The notes: generated from the letters alone by a model not told the origin. 64,000 nucleotides of DNA from Siphonobacter curvatus (GCF_002943425.1 NZ_PTRA01000001.1:1178001-1242000), one strand, 5' to 3'. Shown: positions 40,952 to 50,231, counted from the first letter of the stretch. Translations and numbers: made by a program.

Positions 40952-41908
40952 ATGAAAAACGCATCCAATCGCCGGGACTGGCTCCGGAAAACGGCCCTGT
41001 TTGGCTCGGCCGTGCTAGTCGGGCAAAATCGGGAATCGCTTCCGGTTACTGCGACCGCTCCAGCCGTGGTTCGTCGCATTCCGATTAGCGTTTCGACGTA
41101 CTCGTATTGGCATTTTCAGGAGCAGAAGTATCCCATTGAGAAAGTCATTGAGGATGCTTCCCGAATCGGGTTTGACGGCGTCGAGATTCTGCATCGTCAG
41201 ATGACTGATGAAACGATTGCCTATCAGAATAAACTCAAGCGAATGGCCTTTGACAATGGCTTATCGCTGCCGCTCCTGTCCATCCACCAGAGTTTCGTCG
41301 ATCCCGATCCGGCCAAACGCAAAAAAGACATCGAGCATACCGAGCGGTGCATCAACCTGGCCGTGCAGATGGGCATTCCCTGCGTACGTATGAACACGGG
41401 GAGCTGGCGGACCGTCAAACGCGATGCGGCTTATTATAGAGATGGGGTAGAGCCGCCCATCAAAGGTTATACCGACGATGACGCGATCAAATGGTGTATC
41501 GAAGGCATGCAGGAATGTCTGAAAATAGCCGAAAAAGCGGGCGTGGTACTTGCTATCGAAAATCACTGGGGCCTTTCCTCTAACATCGATTACCTGTTAC
41601 GAATATACGAACCCCTGAAAGCTTCGCCCGCCATGGGCATGAACGTGGATACGGGTAACTTCGTGGGTGAACCGTACGCTCAGTTAGAACGCATCGCTCC
41701 GTACGCGACCATCGTGCAGGCCAAAACTTACTACGGCGGCGGCCATTACTATGATAAGGAGCTGGATTACACCCGCATCGGAAAGATCCTGCAAAAAGCT
41801 AATTTCAACGGATTCGTATCACTGGAAATGGAAGGGAAGGAAGACCCCCGAACGGCGGTACCTAAAAGTCTGGAATTACTGCGGAAAGCTTTTACGTTTA
41901 CGACTTAG
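40952..41908 (+). CDS. Tat-exported sugar phosphate isomerase/epimerase-like TIM barrel
   Basis: A 318-residue AP-endonuclease-2-type (xylose-isomerase-like) TIM barrel. The N-terminus has NRRDWLRKTALFGSAVLVGQ, a twin-Arg type signal, so the folded protein should be periplasmic. In the barrel, SRIGFDGVEILHRQM, SIHQSFVDPD, VVLAIENHWGLS, MGMNVDTGNF and KTYYGGGHYYDKELDYTRIG provide the Glu, Asp and His that bind a divalent metal in this fold, and the chain closes with GFVSLEMEGKED. Close relatives in Bacteroidota act on keto-sugars or lack a known role. It stands alone with its own terminator. Confidence 0.85.
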   Translation: MKNASNRRDWLRKTALFGSAVLVGQNRESLPVTATAPAVVRRIPISVSTYSYWHFQEQKYPIEKVIEDASRIGFDGVEILHRQMTDETIAYQNKLKRMAFDNGLSLPLLSIHQSFVDPDPAKRKKDIEHTERCINLAVQMGIPCVRMNTGSWRTVKRDAAYYRDGVEPPIKGYTDDDAIKWCIEGMQECLKIAEKAGVVLAIENHWGLSSNIDYLLRIYEPLKASPAMGMNVDTGNFVGEPYAQLERIAPYATIVQAKTYYGGGHYYDKELDYTRIGKILQKANFNGFVSLEMEGKEDPRTAVPKSLELLRKAFTFTT

Positions 41909-41941
41909 GGAAGACTTCATATAAAAAGAGGTGAATAATAC

Positions 41942-41980
41942 AGTACCCCATAAAGTGTTTGGCCTTATGGGGTACTTTTA
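41942..41980 (+). terminator. terminator after the TIM-barrel gene
   Basis: AGTACCCCATAA (41942-41953) and its exact reverse complement (41965-41976) form a 12-pair stem with an 11-base loop, followed by TTTATATT. Confidence 0.85.
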
Positions 41981-42436
41981 TATTAAAAAATATGCAGCCA
42001 GCATAGTTAGTTTTATATCTGAGCTAAGATTCGTTGGACAGATGTTGAAAGAACGGATCCGATAAATAGAGCAGTTTACAGCCAAGGCATAAACACTAAT
42101 TTAGAGAGGCAATGGTTTTACCTTCACAAGTAGCATGGTTAGGAAGGGCTATGAGTTAAAACAGACAAGCGGATTTGGTCACTAAGCTCTATGTGTCTGA
42201 TATATCAAGAGAACAGCTACTATTTTTATCGGGAGCCTGTTTACGTTTGTAACTTGAGTAAAGATTTATTCATTAACCGTAAGCTACTGTTTGATCTATC
42301 ATCAAAGCTATCGCTTGTAGTGCAACCGTTGAATCTTTTATTTTAAACTTGATTAGACGCCTATAGAAAGCTACTAAAACAGTCATGAAGAACTCTCAAT
42401 CTATTTTGAATCCGCCGCAACTTAAAAAGAGAACCG
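41981..42436. other. gene-free, AT-richer stretch
   Basis: No ORF of note on either strand, no hairpin, no tRNA. Base composition becomes clearly more AT-rich here and remains so through the nuclease and XRE genes, marking the left side of an apparent accessory patch. Confidence 0.45.
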
Positions 42437-43519
42437 TTAGTTACTATCATTCAAGATTGCCTCAAAGAGCTTATGCAGATTCTTCTGTAACAGTGTCTTG
42501 TCAGGCAACTGGGTTCTGTACTCTGAGACTAAGGCGGGGGAAAGGTTTCGGCTAAGAGCGTACTCAACTACCTCCACATCTTTGTCCTTGCAGAGTAGGA
42601 TACCGATACTGGGGTTTTCGTTCGCCTTTCTTACGTCTCTGTCCAAGGCTTCCAAGTAAAAGTTCAACTGGCCCAAGTGCTCCGGCCGAAATTTGTCCGC
42701 CTTCAGCTCGATAGCCACCAAGCACTGGAGTCCCCGGTGATAGAACAATAGGTCCACGAAGAAGTCGCTGTTGCCGACCTGGAGCTTATACTCTTCGCCC
42801 ATAAAGAGAAAGTCCCCGCCTAGCTCCAGAATAAAGCTTTTCATCTGGTTAATAAGCGCCTTTTGTAGGACTCCCTCACTGTGAGGCTCCGGCAGGTTGA
42901 GAAACTCAAATACATAGCTGTCTTTGAAAACATCCGTTACATCCTGCTGCAAAACCTTCAGCGACTGGTGTTGACTTTCCCTTGCTAGCATTACACGTTC
43001 ATAAACGCTGCTATTAATCTGTCGTTCAAGCTGCTTGACGCTATATTTTTCTTTGATACACAGACGAAGGTAGAACACACGCTCCTCTTCACTTTTCGCC
43101 CTAGATAGAAGCACCAAATGGTGTGTCCAACTTACCTTGGCTAGTATACTGTCCCGAATATCCTTCCGATCTAATTGTGTCATTGCCGATGACACAATTT
43201 CTGTTGTTTTTTCTTCAGACTTTTTAGCTGGTTGAATCTGCGCTGGTAATAGGTTGCTGGCGGCATAAGTATTATAGAACTGCTTCATGCGGTAGAGTCC
43301 CCTACGGTTGAAGCCCTTGAGCTCAGGGTGGTTCCTAGTGATGTATCGGGCTAGCTCGTCTACCATCTTCTCTCCCCATTTGGCACTAGCAATCCTCCTG
43401 CTGATATATTCCCCTACCTGCCAATAAAGATTGATCAGCTCAGTGTTAACTGCTTGCAGCGCTGTCTGTCTTGCCTGTTGTATGAGGGCGATTATTTCGG
43501 AAAACTCATCCTGTAACAT
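42437..43519 (-). CDS. YhcG/DUF1016-type PDDEXK nuclease domain protein
   Basis: A 360-residue protein of the DUF1016 (YhcG) family. Residues 1-150 form the helical N-terminal domain (TELINLYWQVGEYISRRIAS, KGFNRRGLYRMKQFYNTYAA), after a linker comes the C-terminal PDDEXK nuclease domain: YVFEFLNLPEPHSEGVLQKA, FLFMGEEYKLQVGNSDFFVD with the active-site Asp, LVAIELKADKFRPEHLGQLN with the E-x-K. Such genes occur in mobile and defence-rich islands; the substrate is assumed to be DNA. No restriction modification partner is next to it. An XRE-type regulator lies 248 bases upstream. Confidence 0.9.
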   Translation of the reverse strand: MLQDEFSEIIALIQQARQTALQAVNTELINLYWQVGEYISRRIASAKWGEKMVDELARYITRNHPELKGFNRRGLYRMKQFYNTYAASNLLPAQIQPAKKSEEKTTEIVSSAMTQLDRKDIRDSILAKVSWTHHLVLLSRAKSEEERVFYLRLCIKEKYSVKQLERQINSSVYERVMLARESQHQSLKVLQQDVTDVFKDSYVFEFLNLPEPHSEGVLQKALINQMKSFILELGGDFLFMGEEYKLQVGNSDFFVDLLFYHRGLQCLVAIELKADKFRPEHLGQLNFYLEALDRDVRKANENPSIGILLCKDKDVEVVEYALSRNLSPALVSEYRTQLPDKTLLQKNLHKLFEAILNDSN

Positions 43520-43766
43520 GAAATGGTATATGGTGAGCAGTTAGGGGATTAGAGCTTCTTGCCTTAAACGGCTGAAGTAATACAAGAGGAGGTAGCCCCG
43601 TAAGTAGAGCGCTTGTTTTGTATTGAACAGCTTTTAACACTAGAGGTTAATGTAAGTCTACAGAGCTTAGTATCGGCATAATCTTGTAAAGAATCTGCCA
43701 TAATCAAAGCGTTAATTTCTAACATCCTCATGTTAAAGCGAAGTCACCAGCATTTTACAAATACAG

Positions 43767-44204
43767 TTAGTCTCTCCTTTGCTTAAGCAGGATCTGTATC
43801 TTCTCCCGCTCACTTTCTAACAGGCGCTCAAGCAGGGCCACTTTCTCATCGTAGAGCTCGACGATTTTCTCTATTGGATTGAAGGAAGGATTATAGTTAA
43901 TGTAATGTCCCTGCAGGGTTGCCGAGTTATCGTTATTGTTAAAAGTGTTAGAGATGATGTTGATAGCAAAGTCCTCGTCAAAGTTCTTGATCGCCTCCTC
44001 GGATACGTTAAGCGCCTTGGCCACCTGGCTAAGAACTTCCGGTTCAATGGCTTCCTTGTTTTCCAGCAGCGACACGCGTTTCTGACTCCAGTTGTCGCCT
44101 AGCTCGTGAGCCAATGCCTCCTGCTTGATACCCAGCATTTCGCGGAAGCGCTTGACGTTACGTCCCTGATGTACTCTTCTCGGTTTCTCGTTGGCTATTT
44201 CCAT
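43767..44204 (-). CDS. XRE-type helix-turn-helix regulator with C-terminal coiled coil
   Basis: A 145-residue protein with a lambda-type HTH: NVKRFREMLGIKQEALAHEL then GDNWSQKRVSLLENKEAIEP, and VLSQVAKALNVSEEAIKNFD. After a linker rich in Asn and Ser (NTFNNNDNSATLQGHYINYN) there is a charged C-terminal helix (VELYDEKVALLERLLESERE) likely to form a coiled coil. This layout is common in small Bacteroidota regulators near defence or mobile genes. I use ATG 44204; an ATG at 44237 would add 11 residues. It precedes the nuclease gene and probably controls it. Confidence 0.85.
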   Translation of the reverse strand: MEIANEKPRRVHQGRNVKRFREMLGIKQEALAHELGDNWSQKRVSLLENKEAIEPEVLSQVAKALNVSEEAIKNFDEDFAINIISNTFNNNDNSATLQGHYINYNPSFNPIEKIVELYDEKVALLERLLESEREKIQILLKQRRD

Positions 44205-44408
44205 GGCTCGTTGGTTTTGCAGAGTAAATATAGCCACTTCCTATTTAACTCACATCTCTCTAGCGTAAGGTCAGCCTTTTAAGCCGGAATAAATTATACC
44301 GTACAGCTTCTAAAATAGAAGTCTTGCGAAAGAAGGAGATGAAAAGTTCTTAAAGCTTGCCATCGCTAATTTAAAATGCAAATGCTCGGAAGCTATAAAA
44401 ACAGAAAA

Positions 44409-44429
44409 CCCGAAGCTAGTGGCTTCGGG
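44409..44429 (-). terminator. terminator of the first tRNA-Glu gene
   Basis: CCCGAAGC (44409-44416) and GCTTCGGG (44422-44429) form an 8-pair stem; on the minus strand it is followed by TTTTCTGTTTTT, 22 bases after the tRNA. Confidence 0.8.
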
Positions 44430-44451
44430 CTGGTCAATATTCTGTTATCTG

Positions 44452-44523
44452 TAGTCCGTACGGGAATCGAACCCGTGTTTTATCCGTGAAAGGGATACGT
44501 CCTAACCCCTAGACGAACGGACC
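44452..44523 (-). tRNA. tRNA-Glu (TTC), copy 1
   Basis: 72 bases on the minus strand. The anticodon stem-loop TCCCTTTCACGGA carries anticodon TTC; the T arm reads ACGGGTTCGAATCCCGT; the acceptor pairs GGTCCGT with ACGGACT, the first pair being G-U. CCA is not encoded. It has its own promoter and terminator and is identical to the copy at 46037. Confidence 0.97.
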
Positions 44524-44585
44524 ATTTTGCATCGTTATTCGGTTCATTTTAGCTATTTTGCTATCCTCTTCCGTTTAACGAGGTG

Positions 44586-44617
44586 CAAAGATAAGTAAAT
44601 AAATGAGGCGAACGCAA
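44586..44617 (-). promoter_or_regulatory. promoter of tRNA-Glu copy 1
   Basis: Minus strand: TTG (44617-44615), 21-base spacer, TATCTTTG (44593-44586), an exact TAnnTTTG. The transcript would have a leader of about 60 bases before the tRNA. Confidence 0.8.
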
Positions 44618-44820
44618 GTCTTTTTGCCCCTTTACTGCTAATTTTTTTACAGAATAAGTCTTGTCTCAACTGGGCTATAACCTATTGATTTGATAACCAG
44701 TTACTTCATCGGTATCATCGCCATACGTACCCTTCGAAAAAAAGCAAGGGGCGTTCGATTTGAAAGCGAGAAGCCGTCGTTAGCGATTAGAAATTACGTT
44801 CGTCCCGATTACGTAAGCAT

Positions 44821-45645
44821 TTAATGACCGTGAGCGGCAATACTTACCTCTTTCCAGGCTTCAATGTCTTTGAGACGTTGAGTATACACCTGATGCATGC
44901 CATAGTAGGCCATTTTACCCAGCAACAGTCGTTGCGGTGGATTCGGATTGTCGACGATACTTAGAATCGGTTGTACCGTCGCTTCGGGTTTACCCCAGGT
45001 ATCCGCACTTTCACTGGAATTACTAAAGGCTTCCCGTACCGGAGCGTAGTCGGCAATGTCGCTGGAGGTTTGGATAGCTGAGGCACCCGCCCAGTCAGTA
45101 GCGTAGCCGTTGGGTTCGATCAGTGTAGTCTTAATACCCAGATGAGCTACTTCCGAGCCAATGGTTTCGATTAATCCTTCTACCGCAAATTTGGAGGCAT
45201 TGTACAGGCCCAGCATCGGCAAGGTTGTCAGACCCAGAAAGCTGGAAACCTGAATCAGGTGGCCGCTTTTCTGCTTCCGGAACACGGGCAATACGGCTTG
45301 AGCAACCCACAGTGAGCCAAAGAAGTTGGTTTCCATTTGCAATCTGGCCTGGGCTTCAGTAGTTTCTTCCGTTGTTCCGAAAAGCCCGTAGCCCGCGTTG
45401 TTGATCAGTACATCGATCCGGCCAAAGTGCTGCTCGATTTTCTGCACGATAGTATGGACTTCTTCCCGGTTATTGACATCGAGGGTGAGGGGTAAAATAT
45501 TCTCGCCGTAGGTGCTCACCAAATCGTTGAGGGCTTCGGTATTGCGGGCCGTAGCGGCTACTTTATCGCCGCGTTTGAGGAAGGCTTCTGCCCATAATTT
45601 GCCAAATCCTTTAGATGCTCCGGTAATAAAAATGACTTTCGACAT
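44821..45645 (-). CDS. short-chain dehydrogenase/reductase
   Basis: Cytoplasmic NAD(P)-dependent oxidoreductase of 274 residues in the classical SDR fold. It shows the cofactor motif TGASKGFG (residues 8-15), the Asp in LTLDVNNREE, the NNAG motif, and the active-site Ser-Tyr-Lys in QVSSFLGLTTLPMLGLYNAS followed by K. Arg34 in AATARNTEAL suggests a preference for NADP. The substrate is not predictable; close relatives are annotated as general oxidoreductases. It is a single gene between the two tRNA-Glu units, 297 bases beyond copy 1. Confidence 0.9.
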   Translation of the reverse strand: MSKVIFITGASKGFGKLWAEAFLKRGDKVAATARNTEALNDLVSTYGENILPLTLDVNNREEVHTIVQKIEQHFGRIDVLINNAGYGLFGTTEETTEAQARLQMETNFFGSLWVAQAVLPVFRKQKSGHLIQVSSFLGLTTLPMLGLYNASKFAVEGLIETIGSEVAHLGIKTTLIEPNGYATDWAGASAIQTSSDIADYAPVREAFSNSSESADTWGKPEATVQPILSIVDNPNPPQRLLLGKMAYYGMHQVYTQRLKDIEAWKEVSIAAHGH

Positions 45646-45698
45646 GATCGTGCGTTGTTTTGTAAAATCTGATTAGGCTTGAGTGCCTTTTGACGTTA

Positions 45699-45706
45699 CA
45701 AAGGTA
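45699..45706 (-). promoter_or_regulatory. -7 box of the short-chain dehydrogenase
   Basis: TACCTTTG on the minus strand matches TAnnTTTG exactly, 54 bases before the ATG at 45645. No TTG at the -33 position. Confidence 0.4.
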
Positions 45707-46001
45707 GGGGGACGCATACGGGCCGGAATAGCTCATTTCAGCGGAAGAATAGCACAGAAATACGGGAAAGGTTCAAGGCGGGAATTTTCTGTTAGTCTGG
45801 TAAAAAAGGAAGGCTGAATCAGGAATAACCCAATCCTTACCAGGATTCAGTGGTAGAAGCAAGGCTGATTCAGTAATGACGAGACCTATCACCAAAAGTA
45901 CGCGAGTTTACCAAGAAGCAAGATATTTTGAAGCTAGGGCAGGGATACGGTTTTAAAGGACCGTTCCAATCGAAATCTTACTGAAAAGAAAGCAAAAAAA
46001 A

Positions 46002-46021
46002 AGCCCTGATTGCTCAGAGCT
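46002..46021 (-). terminator. terminator of the second tRNA-Glu gene
   Basis: On the minus strand AGCTCTGA-GCAA-TCAGGGCT (one G-U pair) is followed by a run of nine T, 16 bases after the tRNA. Confidence 0.85.
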
Positions 46022-46036
46022 CTTTGCCAATATTGG

Positions 46037-46108
46037 TAGTCCGTACGGGAATCGAACCCGTGTTTTATCCGTGAAAGGGATACGTCCTAACCCCTAGACG
46101 AACGGACC
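46037..46108 (-). tRNA. tRNA-Glu (TTC), copy 2
   Basis: Identical over all 72 bases to the copy at 44452, with anticodon TTC. The sequences before the genes share only the promoter and CGTTTAACG-GGTGCAAAGATAAG-like core, while terminators differ, so the repeat is limited to the transcription unit head and tRNA. Confidence 0.97.
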
Positions 46109-46169
46109 ATTTAAGGTATTAATCGATACGTTTTTTGCGATTTGCTAAGCCGTTTCGTTTAACGTGGTG

Positions 46170-46201
46170 CAAAGATAAGGGATTGTCAGACGCGAACGCA
46201 A
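46170..46201 (-). promoter_or_regulatory. promoter of tRNA-Glu copy 2
   Basis: TTG (46201-46199), 21-base spacer, TATCTTTG (46177-46170) on the minus strand. The TTGCGTTCGC start of the promoter is the same as in copy 1, and the spacing is identical. Confidence 0.8.
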
Positions 46202-46407
46202 GCCATCGCCTGAAAAAAATTTTCTTTCTTTTAAAGTTTATGCGTTTTATGGCTTTTGTTCAAGAGAAATGACCAGGAAGCGTTTATCCGCCTGAAAAAA
46301 GAATCTACAAGACATTTGCGACAACCTTTTCATGGATACAGTTTAAAAATGAGCACATCGACCCGGGTCTTTTTGGTAAACTTAGTCCAACCCGGGTCGA
46401 AGGTCAT

Positions 46408-47241
46408 CTAGGGAATCTGGTAAGCAGCTACCGTATTCCCATTGAACGTAGGTACGTACAGCACTTTCTTGCCTTGATCGATGCCAATGTCGGCACAGTT
46501 TTTCTTTTGAGCTCGCGTATCCAGCACCTGAACGAGTTTGCCATCGGCAGCGTACCAGTAGTGCAGAACCCCTTCCCAACGCGAGAGGAAAAAGTTAGTA
46601 CCGTCGGGTTCGATACCATCGCCGGAGGGCAACCCTTCAGCGAGTTTCTTCAAGCTTTTATCCGAATTTACTTCGTAGAAAACGCCACTGCCGGAAGTCA
46701 GTACAAACATCCGGTCACCCACGAATTTAATGCCATTGGGCCGCTGTAACTCGGGGCTTTCCAGGTATACCGATACGTTTTTACCTTTTACGTGATAAAT
46801 CCGGCTATTGCCCGAATCCGTCACGTACACATCGCCGTTAGGGCCAACGGTTACATCATTGAGGTTTACGGCTCCTTCGGGTTTTAGTTTTCGTTCGATA
46901 TGGCCGCTGCGGACGTTAATAACCGCAATTTCAGTAATATCCGCTACGTACATTTTGCCCTTCGAAATTCCCATGCCTTTGGGAGCGTTGAGACCCTCGG
47001 CCCATTTCAGTGTTTGTACCTGACCATTGGCGGCCAGCGTCGAAATGAAGCCTTTGCCATCGGCCTCCCAGGGTTTGCCGTCGATGTTACTGACGTAAAT
47101 AGAACTGCTGGCTGGATCTACCAGTACGGACTCGGGTGTACGAAGTTGGGTCGAATCGGTTTCCCAGAGTTTTTGTAGCTGAACCTGAGCCGAAGCCGTA
47201 AGGCTCGTGAGGAGGCTGGTTATTAGAACGAAGTATTTCAT
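46408..47241 (-). CDS. SMP-30/gluconolactonase-like secreted beta-propeller
   Basis: Exported protein of 277 residues. The signal MKYFVLITSLLTSLTASAQ precedes a six-bladed propeller of the SMP-30/gluconolaconase/LRE-like region: TPESVLVDPASSSIYVSNID, LNAPKGMGISKGKMYVADIT, LNDVTVGPNGDVYVTDSGNS, LQRPNGIKFVGDRMFVLTSG, GDGIEPDGTNFFLSRWEGVL, CADIGIDQGKKVLYVPTFNG. The Glu/Asn/Asp positions used to bind calcium in lactonases seem present. It may hydrolyse a sugar lactone made by the nearby dehydrogenases, but substrate is inferred only. It follows the MFS gene with a terminator in between. Confidence 0.85.
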   Translation of the reverse strand: MKYFVLITSLLTSLTASAQVQLQKLWETDSTQLRTPESVLVDPASSSIYVSNIDGKPWEADGKGFISTLAANGQVQTLKWAEGLNAPKGMGISKGKMYVADITEIAVINVRSGHIERKLKPEGAVNLNDVTVGPNGDVYVTDSGNSRIYHVKGKNVSVYLESPELQRPNGIKFVGDRMFVLTSGSGVFYEVNSDKSLKKLAEGLPSGDGIEPDGTNFFLSRWEGVLHYWYAADGKLVQVLDTRAQKKNCADIGIDQGKKVLYVPTFNGNTVAAYQIP

Positions 47242-47274
47242 AAAGGAGTGAAAAGAGGGATTGGAATAGTAAAA

Positions 47275-47306
47275 AAGGCTGGAAAAACGTCCGTCTTTCC
47301 AGCCTT
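47275..47306 (-). terminator. terminator of the MFS transporter gene
   Basis: AAGGCTGGAAA (47275-47285) and its exact reverse complement (47296-47306) form an 11-pair stem; on the minus strand TTTTTTACT follows. It lies between the MFS and SMP-30-like genes, so the second is either separately expressed or depends on read-through. Confidence 0.85.
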
Positions 47307-47341
47307 CATCTGCCTAAACTTTATACAAATGTAGACAAAAA

Positions 47342-48601
47342 TTATAACTGAGGCTGTTGAGCGGCCAGCGTTTCATCGTGGTGATGACCGGGTTTTTTGT
47401 TACGCATCACAAACCACAGTACACCGAAGGCGATAATCAGAATGGCCGGGAAAATGGCCATGTTATCGAGGGTTTCCTGTCCGGCAGCCAGTTGAGCGGC
47501 ATCGCCCGTCAGTCCGCGTGCGGTAGCATTTTTCATTTCATCGTCAATCCAGCCACCAATGATTGGTTGGAAAATGGACGTAGAGAACATCCCCATGCCA
47601 CCAATAATGGACATCCCGAAGGCTCCGGATTTAGGAATGTATTCGGCCACAAAACCGATCATCGTAGGCCAGAAGTAGCATACACCGATGGCGAAGATGA
47701 CCGCCGAAACATAAACCATAGCACCCGTAGCCTGACTCATCAGTACAATACCGATCGTAGCAATAACCGAGGAAGCCCAGAGTACGCCCGTGGGATTAAG
47801 GCTGTGTACCAGAGGTCCGGCAAAGTAACGACCAACGGCCATCAAGCCCGTCACCAGTGCCAAAATCAGCATGGGGCTGGCTCCGGCTTTTTCCAGGATA
47901 GGACCTACCCATTGCTCCGGACCGAATTCTGAAATAGCCGTCAGGGCCATACAGATCAGCATGAAAATGTACAGCGGTGAAAGCATAGCCTTGATGTTGG
48001 TCGTGTTGGAGTGACCTTCTTCGGCCGTACTCTCCGGGAATAACTGACCAAAAAACAGAACGCCGTACAACACCAAGGGAATCAGAATAACCCCCATCTG
48101 TAACTGCCAACCCAGTCCGGCGTCGGTCATGAATTTAGAGACCAGACTTCCGATGACGATACCGCCGGGAAACCACATGTGAAAGCGGCTCAGCATCTTA
48201 GTCGTTTGATTACCTTCGTACATATCGGCTACCATGGGGTTACAGGCGGCTTCGATGGTACCGTTACCAAAACCAACAAAGAAGGTAGAAAGCAGTAAAG
48301 TCCAGAAACCGTCGGCGAAAATGGTACTGACAATCCCGATCAGGTGCGTTACGAAAGCCACCCATACAATTCGTTTGGGACCGATGATGTTGTACAGCGG
48401 GCCGCCTACGATCATGGCAATAGGGAAGCCTAGAAAAGCCATTTGGTTTACGTAGCCAAGTTCTTTGGAGGTAAGCCCAAATTCTGCACCCAGTTGGGGA
48501 AGAATTCCGGCCCGAATTCCAAAAATCATGGCAGTGGTAATAAGACCGAAGCAGCTTGCCAGAAACAAACGATCCCGGTTAACGGACTGTATCATAGCCA
48601 T
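47342..48601 (-). CDS. MFS sugar transporter
   Basis: Inner-membrane major facilitator of 419 residues with twelve segments. RDRLFLASCFGLITTAMIFG is the first segment; FVGFGNGTIEAACNPMVADM, in the fourth, is typical of fucose/glucose-type (FGHS) permeases, and FHMWFPGGIVIGSLVS follows. The His-rich tail (KKPGHHHDET) is likely cytoplasmic. It is divergent from the Gfo/Idh gene at 48986, so uptake and catabolism would be controlled from the same 384-base spacer. It probably imports the sugar or its oxidised derivative. Confidence 0.87.
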   Translation of the reverse strand: MAMIQSVNRDRLFLASCFGLITTAMIFGIRAGILPQLGAEFGLTSKELGYVNQMAFLGFPIAMIVGGPLYNIIGPKRIVWVAFVTHLIGIVSTIFADGFWTLLLSTFFVGFGNGTIEAACNPMVADMYEGNQTTKMLSRFHMWFPGGIVIGSLVSKFMTDAGLGWQLQMGVILIPLVLYGVLFFGQLFPESTAEEGHSNTTNIKAMLSPLYIFMLICMALTAISEFGPEQWVGPILEKAGASPMLILALVTGLMAVGRYFAGPLVHSLNPTGVLWASSVIATIGIVLMSQATGAMVYVSAVIFAIGVCYFWPTMIGFVAEYIPKSGAFGMSIIGGMGMFSTSIFQPIIGGWIDDEMKNATARGLTGDAAQLAAGQETLDNMAIFPAILIIAFGVLWFVMRNKKPGHHHDETLAAQQPQL

Positions 48602-48793
48602 TGAGGTTTAGATAAAGGGTTTAGTATGAATTAGTTGACGTTTAGCACAGGAAATGTGCGTATGAATAGTTCGGCTAAAAAACGAAAAGATGGGCATTTT
48701 TGCTAGAAAGAATAGGGTTTATTCTTGAAACGCAAGCGTGAAAAATTCGGTATGCCAAACCGGTACTTTCTCCGGCTTATGTCGATTCTTCAT

Positions 48794-48823
48794 TTGAAAT
48801 ATGCATTTTCTTGTCAAACTTTG
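48794..48823 (+). promoter_or_regulatory. promoter of the Gfo/Idh operon
   Basis: TTG at 48794-48796, 19-base spacer, AAACTTTG at 48816-48823 (7 of 8 matches). The transcript would have a leader of about 155 bases before ATG 48986. The rest of 48602-48985 has no gene I accept. Confidence 0.4.
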
Positions 48824-48985
48824 GCAGCTTGTATCGAAGGAAGAAGAAGGATTACCGCCTGCCGAAAACATTTTGCCTGACCGTTTAGTACTAAAATCAG
48901 GGTACATCGCAGAGATGCGGCAGCGTATTTTCTTCCGTCCATACCTTTCCATTAAACATTCACACGTAGTCAAAAACCTCTATCC

Positions 48986-50140
48986 ATGGCCAGAAAACTC
49001 AGAATGGGAATGATTGGAGGCAGTCTCGATGCTTTCATTGGTTCTGTACACCGTCGGGGAGCCGCTTTAGATGGCGAAATTGAGCTCGTTTGCGGAGCCT
49101 TTAGTTCTAATCCTGAAAAGTCAAAAGAAACGGGTAAAGCCCTGTATTTGCCGGAGGATCGGGTATACGGCAGCTTTGAAGAAATGATTCGGCGGGAAAA
49201 AGAACTTCCGGAGGGTGAACGTATGGATTTTGTATCCATCGTAACTCCCAACCACATGCACTTTCCGCCCGCGAAAATGGCTTTGGAAAACGGCTTTCAC
49301 GTCGTACTGGACAAGCCCATTACGTTAAACCGGGCCGAAGCCGAAGAATTAAAAGCGATTTGGGAAAGGACGAATCTGGTGTTTTGTCTGACGCACAATT
49401 ACACGGCTTATCCCATGGTGAAGGAAGCCCGTCACCTGATCAAATCCGGAGCCATCGGCAAGGTACGCAAAGTGATTGTCGAGTATCCGCAGGGCTGGTT
49501 GTCTCAACTGGTGGAATCGAGCGGTACAAATAAGCAGGCCGCATGGCGTACGGACCCTTCCAAGAGTGGGGCCGCTGGTGGCGTGGGCGACATTGGTACG
49601 CACGCCGAAAACCTGGCGGAATACATCACTGGTCTGAAGATTACGGAATTGCTCGCTGACCTGACGATTTTTGTGGAAGGTCGCCAGCTCGATGACGATG
49701 CCAACATGCTGCTTCATTTTGAAAACGGAGCTAAGGGTATTCTGCACAACAGTCAAATTTGCAACGGCGAGGAGAATGACCTGAACATCCGCGTATACGG
49801 CGAACTGGGCGGTCTGAAATGGCGACAAATGGAACCCAATACGCTGGTTTGGACCAATCAGGAAAAAGGGTCCCGCATTATTCGTACGGGAGTGAATGCC
49901 GAGTCCCGGGCGGCTCAGGTACACACACGTCAGCCCGCCGGTCACCCGGAGGGATACGTGGAAACCTTTGCCAATCTGTACCGTAACTTCGCTTTTGCCG
50001 TGCGGGCGAAGGAAGCCGGTCAGGAGCCTGATCCCGATTTCGATTTCCCTGGCGTGGAAGCAGGGGTACGCGGAATGGCGTTCATTGATACGGTGCTGAA
50101 GTCGAACAGCAATGGAGCCGTTTGGACGAAGTTTGAGTAA
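48986..50140 (+). CDS. Gfo/Idh/MocA-family oxidoreductase (1)
   Basis: NAD(P)-dependent sugar dehydrogenase of 384 residues. The Rossmann start [20 protein letters not shown], the turn [27 protein letters not shown], and [16 protein letters not shown] (the DKP form of the EKP motif, which positions the nicotinamide) define the N-terminal domain; the C-terminal domain has [20 protein letters not shown] with the Asp and His of the active site. No signal peptide. It starts the operon with the four-helix gene, a second Gfo/Idh gene and a TIM-barrel gene. In 3-keto-sugar pathways such enzymes oxidise C3 of a sugar or glycoside. Confidence 0.9.
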   Translation: MARKLRMGMIGGSLDAFIGSVHRRGAALDGEIELVCGAFSSNPEKSKETGKALYLPEDRVYGSFEEMIRREKELPEGERMDFVSIVTPNHMHFPPAKMALENGFHVVLDKPITLNRAEAEELKAIWERTNLVFCLTHNYTAYPMVKEARHLIKSGAIGKVRKVIVEYPQGWLSQLVESSGTNKQAAWRTDPSKSGAAGGVGDIGTHAENLAEYITGLKITELLADLTIFVEGRQLDDDANMLLHFENGAKGILHNSQICNGEENDLNIRVYGELGGLKWRQMEPNTLVWTNQEKGSRIIRTGVNAESRAAQVHTRQPAGHPEGYVETFANLYRNFAFAVRAKEAGQEPDPDFDFPGVEAGVRGMAFIDTVLKSNSNGAVWTKFE

Positions 50141-50231
50141 GAAATAAGTTTGATAAAGTGTAAGAACGTTGGATTGTTTGAATGAATGCTTAGGGTCGTT
50201 ACTGAATCTGAGTACGGTTTAATTTCTTTAC

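Noticed and set aside
44452-46108. Direct tRNA-Glu repeats as attachment sites of an integrated element
   Set aside because: The repeated part covers the whole tRNA gene and its promoter, not just the 3' end, and no integrase lies between or beside them; simple duplication explains it better.
48719-49013. Overlapping ORFs on both strands between the MFS and Gfo/Idh genes
   Set aside because: They overlap the candidate promoter and leader of the Gfo/Idh operon, have no family pattern, and one runs into the start of that gene.
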